A DNA stretch of 8,140 bases from Firmicutes bacterium UBA4049 (GTDB lineage Bacteria > Bacillota > Desulfotomaculia > Desulfotomaculales > Nap2-2B): the NCBI GenBank assembly GCA_002382755.1, contig DFZT01000099.1, forward strand, positions 1 through 8,140. Reading direction: 5' to 3'. Both the position numbers and the translations under genes were made by a program. A model generated the notes under the pieces. That model ran no database searches and was not told the DNA's origin. It was given only the letters and a program-made list of their open reading frames with translations. Positions 1 through 4,742 of the stretch are shown piece by piece (within the stretch, counting starts at the first letter, position 1; every line of letters starts with the position of its first letter).

Positions 1-480
1 TCAAACGCTATATTGCAGGTAGAAAACATCGGAAATCAACTGGCCGCATTAGATCCGGACAATTCTGCCGGATATAAAGCAAATACCAATGCATATATAA
101 AGAACTTAGAAGTGGAAAGAGATAAAATGCATCAAGCGTTGGATGGTGTAAAAAATCGCGATATTATTACCTTCCACGAGGCATTCCCCTACTTTGCAAA
201 GGAATTCAACCTTAATATCGCAGGCGTAATAGAACGCGAACCGGGTTCGGAACCCAGCCCCAAAGATCTTAATGATATAATTAAAAAAGTTAATCAATTA
301 AAAGTAAAAGCCCTTTTCGCAGAACCTCAGTACTCCACAAAAGCCGCCGGGATAATTGCCAAAGAAACGGGCGCAAAAATTTATACGCTTGATCCGGCGG
401 TAACAGGACCTATGGATGCAGACGCATATATCAATATTATGGATAATAATCTAAAAACACTGGAAGAGGCGTTAAAATAA
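1..480 (+). CDS. znuA: Zinc ABC transporter substrate-binding protein (ZnuA/AdcA family), 3' part
   Basis: This is the C-terminal 159 residues of a cluster A-I metal-binding protein; the frame is open from base 1, so the gene begins upstream. It would sit outside the membrane and hand the metal to the ZnuBC permease. Visible landmarks, numbered within the fragment, are the DPDNSAGY stretch (about 18-25), the FHEAFPYF motif with His59, Glu108 in FAEPQ, and Asp131 in TLDP. In this family His59 is the third metal ligand and Asp131 the fourth. Zinc proteins carry His at the third position, whereas manganese proteins such as PsaA carry Glu, so zinc is favoured. The signal peptide, the first two His ligands and any His-rich loop are outside the window. 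The stop codon TAA shares its last A with the ATG of the next gene. The family is secure; the exact metal is inferred. Confidence 0.9.
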   Translation, partial: SNAILQVENIGNQLAALDPDNSAGYKANTNAYIKNLEVERDKMHQALDGVKNRDIITFHEAFPYFAKEFNLNIAGVIEREPGSEPSPKDLNDIIKKVNQLKVKALFAEPQYSTKAAGIIAKETGAKIYTLDPAVTGPMDADAYINIMDNNLKTLEEALK

Positions 481-1280
481 TGCTGCATGAAAATCTTAAA
501 AAGAAGGAATGTGTTACATGCGGTTGTGGTTTATGCTGCACTAAAATACAAAATTTGAGTGTAACACGAAATCATACAGAAATCCTGAAAGATATCGATC
601 TCCACATCCATTGCGGAGATTTGACCGCCATCATAGGCCTTAACGGCGCCGGGAAAAGCACACTTTTAAAAGCAATCCTTGGAGAGATCTCTCATACCGG
701 AGAGCTAACCTTTCTTGACGCAGACAATAATCGTACAAGGCGGCCTGTAATAGGTTATGTTCCGCAAAAACTTGATTTTGATTGTGGTTCCCCGGTAAGT
801 GTCCAAGATGTATTTGCCGCAGTGCACACAAACAAACCTGTCTGGTTTTCACACTCTAAAAAAATTCGTGAAAGGGCTTATAAAAGTTTGTCTTCTGTTC
901 AAGCAGCCCATCTTATAAACAGGCGGCTTGGAATTCTATCCGGAGGAGAGTTGCAGAGGGTTATGCTTGCGCTTGCTCTCGATCCCAAACCAGACCTTTT
1001 ACTGCTGGACGAACCTGTTTCCGGAATTGATAACAATGGTTTAAAATTATTTTACAAAATTGTTTCTAATCTCCGGGAGAACTACGATTTATCCATCATT
1101 CTGGTATCTCACGATTTTAATTTGGCGGCCCAATACGCCGACCGGGTAATATTTTTAAACGATAAAATAGTCGCCTGTTCCGGAACTCCGGAAGAAGTAT
1201 TCAGCAACCAAAAAGTAATTGATACATTTGGGATGAAAATATTTAAACCAACCGGCAATTCAGGAGGCGCTGACAACTGA
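480..1280 (+). CDS. znuC: Zinc ABC transporter ATP-binding protein ZnuC, with Cys-rich N-terminus
   Basis: This 266-residue ABC ATPase would power metal import on the cytoplasmic face of the ZnuB permease. All nucleotide-binding motifs are present: Walker A GLNGAGKST (53-61), Q-loop Gln96 in GYVPQ, signature LSGGE (153-157), Walker B LLLLDE (173-178), D-loop SGID (181-184) and H-loop His211 in VSHD. The ATG overlaps the znuA stop by one base (TAATG), with a GGAAGAGG ribosome site at 462-469, so translation is probably coupled. The unusual part is the first 20 residues, which contain Cys11, Cys14, Cys16, Cys19 and Cys20, followed by HIHC at 42-45 just before the Walker A strand. I believe from memory that some Bacillota homologues share the CGLCC/HIHCG features. 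They could bind metal, but that is inference. Fold and role are secure; zinc rather than manganese rests on ZnuA and on the regulator next door. Confidence 0.93.
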   Translation: MLHENLKKKECVTCGCGLCCTKIQNLSVTRNHTEILKDIDLHIHCGDLTAIIGLNGAGKSTLLKAILGEISHTGELTFLDADNNRTRRPVIGYVPQKLDFDCGSPVSVQDVFAAVHTNKPVWFSHSKKIRERAYKSLSSVQAAHLINRRLGILSGGELQRVMLALALDPKPDLLLLDEPVSGIDNNGLKLFYKIVSNLRENYDLSIILVSHDFNLAAQYADRVIFLNDKIVACSGTPEEVFSNQKVIDTFGMKIFKPTGNSGGADN

Positions 1281-2122
1281 TGCCGTCATTGTACCATCTT
1301 ATTGACATATTGCTTCCTTATGAATGGGCGCGCCATGTTTTTATGAAAAATGCCCTGCTGGGTGTTTTACTGGTTGCTCCAATATTTGGTTTGCTTGGAA
1401 CTATGATAGTGAACAATAGAATGGCTTTTTTTTCAGATGCCGTGGGACATTCTGCGTTAACTGGTATTGCTATAGGTATTATACTAGGAATGAATAACCC
1501 TCTCTGGGCAATGCTCTGCTTTTCCATTCTTTTGGCGGCAGCTATTACAATGGTTATTAATGCAAATACCGCATCAACTGATACAATTATTGGCGCGTTC
1601 TCTTCTACAGCCGTTGCTCTCGGCATTGTAATCCTTTCAATACGGGGAGGATTTAACAAATACTCCGTTTATCTTATAGGAGATTTATTAAGCATCAGCA
1701 CAACAGATTTAATTATGCTGGCAATTGTGTTTATAATCGTAATTATTTTATGGACAACTGTTTTCAACAAGCTTCTTTTAGTAAGTATAAACCAATCATT
1801 GGCCGGCAGCAGAAGGATTAATGTTCAATTTTATAAATATCTTTTTACCTTGACAATGGCTGTTGTTGTAACAATATCAATCCAGTGGGTAGGTATTTTA
1901 ATTATAAACTCACTATTGGTTTTGCCTGCCGCCGCAGCAAGAAATATTGCCCAAAACATGCGGCAATATCATATATACTCAGTTTCCATTGCAGTTGTTT
2001 CAGGTTTATCCGGGTTAATTTTATCCTATTTTTTAGGCACTGCCAGCGGAGCTACAATTGTTTTAATATCTGCAATATTTTTCCTTGCCACGCTGGGTTT
2101 AAGATTCCGTTTCAATAATTGA
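1280..2122 (+). CDS. znuB: Zinc ABC transporter permease ZnuB (ABC-3 family)
   Basis: This 280-residue hydrophobic protein forms the membrane channel for the metal delivered by ZnuA. It has about eight or nine membrane segments, at roughly 23-45, 58-72, 76-94, 106-121, 142-161, 186-203, 205-220, 232-250 and 255-273. ABC-3 hallmarks are FFSDAVGHSALTG (50-62), GILIINSLLVLPAAAARNIA (205-224) and SYFLGTASGAT (249-259). The length is normal for the family. The ATG overlaps the znuC stop by one base (TGATG) and is preceded by a GGAGG ribosome site at 1263-1267 inside znuC. Codon use is AT-rich like that of its operon partners and unlike that of lonB and lon. The family is certain; the substrate is assigned from znuA. 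Confidence 0.93.
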   Translation: MPSLYHLIDILLPYEWARHVFMKNALLGVLLVAPIFGLLGTMIVNNRMAFFSDAVGHSALTGIAIGIILGMNNPLWAMLCFSILLAAAITMVINANTASTDTIIGAFSSTAVALGIVILSIRGGFNKYSVYLIGDLLSISTTDLIMLAIVFIIVIILWTTVFNKLLLVSINQSLAGSRRINVQFYKYLFTLTMAVVVTISIQWVGILIINSLLVLPAAAARNIAQNMRQYHIYSVSIAVVSGLSGLILSYFLGTASGATIVLISAIFFLATLGLRFRFNN

Positions 2123-2149
2123 TCCCAAATCCTAAATAAGGATGATTAT

Positions 2150-2560
2150 ATGTTGTCTAAAAACAAAAATGTATCAGACTACAAAAGCACAAAGCAAAGA
2201 AATAAAATTATTCAGGTATTGCAGAACGCAGAGAAACCTTTAACTGCGGAAGAAATATATATGCTTGTCAAAGACGAGCTGCCATCAGTAGTAATTTCTA
2301 CAATCTACAGAAACATGGAAGCGCTAAAAAGCATTATCGTAAAAACCGTTTATAACGATGGAAAAGCAAGATATGAATTTACGAAGGAGAAACATACCCA
2401 TAATCTTATTTGCTTGAAATGTAAAAAATCCATAGTTATAGAAAAATGCCCTTTTGAAGCCATGGAAAAGAATTTGAGTGAACAAAACAGCTTTGAAATT
2501 TTAGAGCATAAATTGGAGATATATGGTCATTGCAAGGATTGCAGGAGAATCAAAGAATAG
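2150..2560 (+). CDS. zur: Fur-family metalloregulator, probably zinc uptake regulator Zur
   Basis: This 136-residue Fur-family repressor has a winged-helix DNA-binding half (about 12-78), including the recognition helix ISTIYRNMEAL (49-59), and a metal-binding/dimerisation half from about 80. Candidate zinc ligands are His82 and His84 in HTHNL, Cys88 and Cys91 (ICLKC), Cys100 in CPFE, His120, and Cys128 and Cys131 (CKDC). The two CxxC pairs form the structural zinc site common to Fur, PerR and Zur. The CPFE element and the C-terminal EIYGHCKDC stretch resemble Zur proteins. The gene starts 27 bases after znuB with an AAGGAT site, so it is almost certainly the last gene of the zinc operon. That suggests it represses its own transcription together with transport. 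The operon promoter and any Zur operator lie upstream of the window. Zur is the best reading; PerR or Fur is less likely given the neighbours. Confidence 0.85.
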   Translation: MLSKNKNVSDYKSTKQRNKIIQVLQNAEKPLTAEEIYMLVKDELPSVVISTIYRNMEALKSIIVKTVYNDGKARYEFTKEKHTHNLICLKCKKSIVIEKCPFEAMEKNLSEQNSFEILEHKLEIYGHCKDCRRIKE

Positions 2561-2576
2561 GACAACTATGGCTCCC

Positions 2577-2651
2577 AATAAAAGCATTGGTTTCCGGCTG
2601 GATAAACCATAACCGGAAACCAACTATACTGCAGCGTCATTATTATATGCG
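2577..2651 (-). repeat. Hairpin repeat, copy 1 (between zur and arsC)
   Basis: A perfect 9-bp inverted repeat (GGTTTCCGG at 2589-2597, CCGGAAACC at 2613-2621) encloses a 15-base loop that itself holds a TGG/CCA inner pairing. The left flank AATAAAAGCATT and the right-hand block TGCAGCGTCATTATTATATG (starting at 2630) have counterparts around the hairpin at 3208-3241. It lies between convergent genes, 28 bases past the zur stop and 93 bases past the arsC stop. It may end transcription from either side, but neither side has a strong T-run, so terminator function is weak inference. Confidence 0.7.
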
Positions 2652-2713
2652 GCACGAATCTTTTTTATTCCTGTTAATTTTATTTTTTTGTAAAAATATT
2701 TAATTCCAAATAT

Positions 2714-3124
2714 CTATGTTTGCATAAGAAGTTCTTCAACAAGCTTCTTTACTTTGTCCCTGACATTCCGGAACACGGACATTTCATTTATACTGCCTGC
2801 AACGCGAACCGGATCTTCGACCGGATAGTGAATATAACGGACCGTGGGAGGAAGAACAAAGCAGCCTTCCTGAATATCACACAGAGCAACAACAAGATCG
2901 GCCGAGTTTAACAGAGCCTGGTCCAAAACCTTGGATTCGTTCTTTGATATATCTATGCCCACTTCGCTCATAACGCTCACCGCGTTAGGGTTGACGCCTT
3001 CCGGCGCCGTGCCTGCGCTGTGCGCTTCCCATTGATCGCCATATAATTTTCTGGCAAACCCCTCCGCCATCTGGCTCCGGCAGGAATTGCCCCTGCAGAT
3101 GAAGATCACCTTTTTCTTTCCCAT
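2714..3124 (-). CDS. arsC: Arsenate reductase ArsC, thioredoxin-coupled (LMW phosphatase family)
   Basis: This 136-residue cytoplasmic enzyme reduces arsenate to arsenite, with electrons supplied by thioredoxin. Numbered from the chosen ATG at 3124, the phosphate-binding loop is CRGNSCRS with nucleophile Cys10, Asn13, Cys15 and Arg16. The redox pair is Cys82 and Cys88 in LCDIQEGC, and the general acid is Asp104 in EDPV. Cys10, Cys15 and Cys82 match the numbering of the plasmid pI258 enzyme, whose last cysteine is Cys89, so one residue is missing between the final pair here. A TTG two codons upstream (3130) lies only 3 bases from the ribosome site, so the ATG is preferred. No arsR or arsenite exporter is in the window; the neighbour upstream on the same strand is pstS, and phosphate transporters also admit arsenate. 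The main alternative is a low-molecular-weight protein-tyrosine phosphatase, but four correctly placed cysteines argue for ArsC. Confidence 0.88.
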   Translation of the reverse strand: MGKKKVIFICRGNSCRSQMAEGFARKLYGDQWEAHSAGTAPEGVNPNAVSVMSEVGIDISKNESKVLDQALLNSADLVVALCDIQEGCFVLPPTVRYIHYPVEDPVRVAGSINEMSVFRNVRDKVKKLVEELLMQT

Positions 3125-3133
3125 ATCCAAAGG

Positions 3134-3140
3134 CCTCCCT
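3134..3140 (-). promoter_or_regulatory. Ribosome binding site that sets the arsC start
   Basis: On the minus strand AGGGAGG lies 9 bases before the ATG at 3124 and only 3 bases before the TTG at 3130. The spacing therefore decides for the ATG, which also places the active-site cysteine at position 10 as in the characterised family members. Confidence 0.75.
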
Positions 3141-3195
3141 TAACATAATAATACAAGAAAATAATAAAGAAAGCGCAGTAATTTAACGCCCTAAA

Positions 3196-3279
3196 AATAA
3201 AACAATAAGTCCCTGGCTGGAATTAACCATAACCAGGGACTCTTTTGTTTGCAGCTGCTGACGTCTTTATTATTATGCG
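3196..3279 (-). repeat. Hairpin repeat, copy 2 (between arsC and pstS)
   Basis: This is an imperfect direct copy of the element at 2577-2651. Shared parts are the AATAAAA left flank, a 9-bp stem, the loop CTGGA(A)...AACCATAA, and the block TGCAGC...GTC..TTATTAT.ATGCG on the right, which has a 7-base insertion in this copy. Four of the nine stem base pairs differ between the copies, and every change is compensated on the opposite arm. It lies in the same orientation as copy 1, so the pair brackets arsC. Both occupy the equivalent place downstream of a minus-strand gene (82 bases past the pstS stop here). Confidence 0.72.
3208..3241 (-). terminator. Probable terminator of pstS (hairpin core of repeat copy 2)
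   Basis: AGTCCCTGG at 3208-3216 pairs perfectly with CCAGGGACT at 3233-3241. On the minus strand, the direction of pstS, the stem is followed by TATTGTTTTATTTTT, a moderately T-rich tail. On the plus strand CTTTTGTTT follows, so the hairpin could work both ways. It lies between pstS and arsC and would tend to separate their transcription. The 16-base loop is larger than is usual for an efficient intrinsic terminator, so partial read-through into arsC is possible. Confidence 0.6.
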
Positions 3280-3323
3280 CAATTTTAACTTCTATATTCA
3301 TGTGAAATTCATATGATAAAATT

Positions 3324-4175
3324 TTATTTACTTATTACCAACGGTACGAAACCTTTTTCTTCAGCAATTTTCTGGCCTGCATCGCTGCGCGCGAAGTTGA
3401 TGAATTCCGTTACCGTCTGATCCGGCATGTTCCTGGTTATGAAGAATAATCTTCTTACCAGGGGGTATGTGCCGTTTTGGCAATTCTCAACAGTGCATTT
3501 TATACCGTTTAAGTCCAAAGCCTTTACCCCGGATATATAACCCAAGGAAACAAAACCAATGGCCGAGGCGTCCTGGGATACGGCAGCCTGCACTTCGCCG
3601 TTGGAATTCTTTAAAACGGCGCCGGAGATTATTTTTTCCTTGTTCATCACTTTTGCCTCAAAAGTATCTCTTGTGCCTGATCCCTCTTCCCTGGCAAGAA
3701 CAGTTATTTTGCCCGCTTTCCCTCCAACCTGGCTCCAGTCCGTTACCTTGCCGGAGTATATCCCCGCCACATCTTCTATTTTCAAGCTGCTGACCTGATT
3801 GGCGGAATTAATTATTATAGCGACGGCATCCCGGGCTACAGGGTAGGAAATAAGGTCGGACTCGGTCAGACTGATATCTCTGGAAACAGCGCCTAAATCT
3901 ACTGTTCCGGAGACGCACTGTTCAACTCCCGCTCCTGAGCCGCCGCCGCCTGTTTCCACGCGCACTCCCGAATGGACTTTCATAAACTCTGCCGCAAGAG
4001 CTTCAGCCAGGGGCAGCACACTTGTCGAGCCGGACTCCTTGATTGACCCTGTAAGATTGACAGTGCTGCCTTGAGGTGTCTTGGAAGCGCCGCAGCCGCC
4101 TATCATTAAAGAAATAGCTAAAAGTCCCGTAGCAGCCAGCGCAGCAAACTTGAACCCGGATTTTTTAAAGACCAA
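3324..4175 (-). CDS. pstS: Phosphate ABC transporter substrate-binding lipoprotein PstS
   Basis: This 283-residue protein is the extracytoplasmic phosphate receptor of a high-affinity Pst system. The chosen TTG start gives a compact lipoprotein signal: basic MVFKK, a hydrophobic core at about 11-24, and the lipobox IGGC, whose cysteine would be lipidated. An ATG five codons upstream (4190) has no ribosome site of its own, while GGAGGG at 4188-4183 lies 7 bases before the TTG. Phosphate-binding landmarks are ESGSTSVLPLAE near the start of the mature protein, GGGGSGAGVEQ, AVSRDIS and REEGSGTRDTF. The length is normal for clostridial PstS. pstC, pstA, pstB and phoU are not adjacent: arsC lies downstream and a decayed pstS copy upstream. 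A six-repeat Pho box in front of the gene indicates control by PhoP-PhoR under phosphate limitation. Confidence 0.93.
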   Translation of the reverse strand: MVFKKSGFKFAALAATGLLAISLMIGGCGASKTPQGSTVNLTGSIKESGSTSVLPLAEALAAEFMKVHSGVRVETGGGGSGAGVEQCVSGTVDLGAVSRDISLTESDLISYPVARDAVAIIINSANQVSSLKIEDVAGIYSGKVTDWSQVGGKAGKITVLAREEGSGTRDTFEAKVMNKEKIISGAVLKNSNGEVQAAVSQDASAIGFVSLGYISGVKALDLNGIKCTVENCQNGTYPLVRRLFFITRNMPDQTVTEFINFARSDAGQKIAEEKGFVPLVISK

Positions 4176-4182
4176 AACAATT

Positions 4183-4188
4183 CCCTCC
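4183..4188 (-). promoter_or_regulatory. Ribosome binding site that sets the pstS TTG start
   Basis: On the minus strand GGAGGG lies 7 bases before the TTG at 4175. It overlaps the in-frame ATG at 4190, which therefore cannot use it. The resulting signal peptide is shorter and more typical than the one from the ATG. Confidence 0.7.
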
Positions 4189-4218
4189 ATTTTTTTCTAT
4201 TATTATTGTCTCTAGACT

Positions 4219-4224
4219 AAGATA
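4219..4224 (-). promoter_or_regulatory. Possible -10 box of the pstS promoter
   Basis: TATCTT on the minus strand would place the transcription start near 4212, with the Pho box ending just upstream and no recognisable -35, as in activator-dependent PhoP promoters. AATAAT at 4207-4202 is an alternative -10. Sequence alone does not decide between them. Confidence 0.3.
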
Positions 4225-4228
4225 AAAG

Positions 4229-4289
4229 TATTAAAATAATGTTATCGTAAGATAAACATTGTGTTAAATCTTGATTAATATTTTGTTAA
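4229..4289 (-). promoter_or_regulatory. Pho box: six TTAACA-like repeats, predicted PhoP operator of pstS
   Basis: Reading the minus strand from 4289 to 4229, the hexamers are TTAACA, TTAATC, TTAACA, TTTATC, ATAACA and TTAATA. Each is separated from the next by exactly 5 bases, giving an 11-base period, one helical turn. A weaker seventh unit, ATCTTA, follows at 4223-4218. The Bacillus PhoP consensus is TT(A/T/C)ACA repeats with about 5-base spacers, of which four are usually enough to bind two dimers. The position just upstream of pstS fits activation under phosphate starvation. The pattern is seen directly; PhoP binding is inferred. Confidence 0.82.
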
Positions 4290-4302
4290 GGCGGCATTGA
4301 AT

Positions 4303-4490
4303 AAAAATACGAAACCCATTTTTTCAGCTATTTTCTGGCCCGCAACGCTGCGCGCAAAACTGATAAATTACATCACCGTTTTTATTCGGGATGACCTTCT
4401 TTATGAAATACAGCCTTCTTACCAGGGGGTAACTGCCGTTCCGGCAGTTCTCAAATGTGCGCTTGATTCCGTCTATGTCTAAAATTTTTA
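4303..4490 (-). pseudogene. Decayed 3' fragment of a second pstS
   Basis: The minus strand here matches the last 60 or so codons of the intact pstS (compare 3340-3525), with roughly three quarters to four fifths of bases identical by eye. Recognisable protein pieces are DIDGIKRTFENCRNGSYPLV followed by RRL, then FISFAR, AGQKIAE and MGF, matching DLNGIKCTVENC, NFAR, AGQKIAE and KGF in the intact protein. Two lesions are visible: one extra base between about 4381 and 4410 that shifts the frame, and a TAA (plus-strand TTA at 4368-4370) where the intact gene has a Glu codon. Nothing upstream of about 4490-4500 is recognisable, so the 5' three quarters are gone. It lies in tandem, in the same orientation, directly upstream of the pstS Pho box. 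It is most simply a tandem duplicate that was lost. It is not expected to make protein. Confidence 0.85.
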
Positions 4491-4742
4491 AAGGCCAAGG
4501 CTAATCCCCCCCCGTTTTGTTTCTGTTATTATAATTCATTAAAGCATAATTTACTTTAAAATCCTAAGAAAAATTTCGTTTGCTGTTGAAAACGCCGTGT
4601 CCTTGGGTTGTTTTACGGCAATGTATTCGAGTTTATGTTAAATATTGCCACACCCGGGGCGGGACTGGTTTTAGATAAATTCTTCAAGGTTATACTAATT
4701 ATTGTAGCATTTTGTATTGAACTCAGGGAGGTTAGCATTTTG
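4491..4742 (+). other. AT-rich leader between the pstS remnant and lonB
   Basis: I see no gene here. The stretch holds a run of eight C (4506-4513), an AT-rich segment at about 4514-4580, and a possible -10 box TATACT at 4691-4696 without a convincing -35. The lonB frame stays open back to a TTG at 4608, but those 45 codons lack a ribosome site and do not resemble LonB proteins. In Bacillus subtilis lonB is under the forespore factor SigF; I could not find a clear SigF promoter here. Confidence 0.5.
4725..4731 (+). promoter_or_regulatory. Ribosome binding site that sets the lonB start
   Basis: AGGGAGG lies 11 bases before the ATG at 4743 and 8 bases before an in-frame TTG at 4740. Either start gives a LonB with the normal N-terminal membrane anchor; they differ by one residue. 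The longer frame from 4608 is not supported. Confidence 0.7.

Noticed and set aside
2561..2713. Possible small gene or small RNA between zur and arsC
   Set aside because: There is no open frame with a ribosome site; the hairpin repeat explains the visible structure and no promoter is convincing.
3141..3200. Separate promoter for arsC
   Set aside because: TATTAT-like hexamers occur in the AT-rich stretch, but none has a -35 at suitable spacing, so I cannot support one.
4297..4482. A 61-codon plus-strand open frame before lonB
   Set aside because: It is antisense to the pstS remnant and its sequence is explained by that homology; it has no ribosome site.
4608..4742. 45-codon N-terminal extension of lonB from TTG 4608, with a hydrophobic segment
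   Set aside because: It has no ribosome site and no resemblance to LonB proteins, and the normal anchor begins after the strong AGGGAGG site at 4725.
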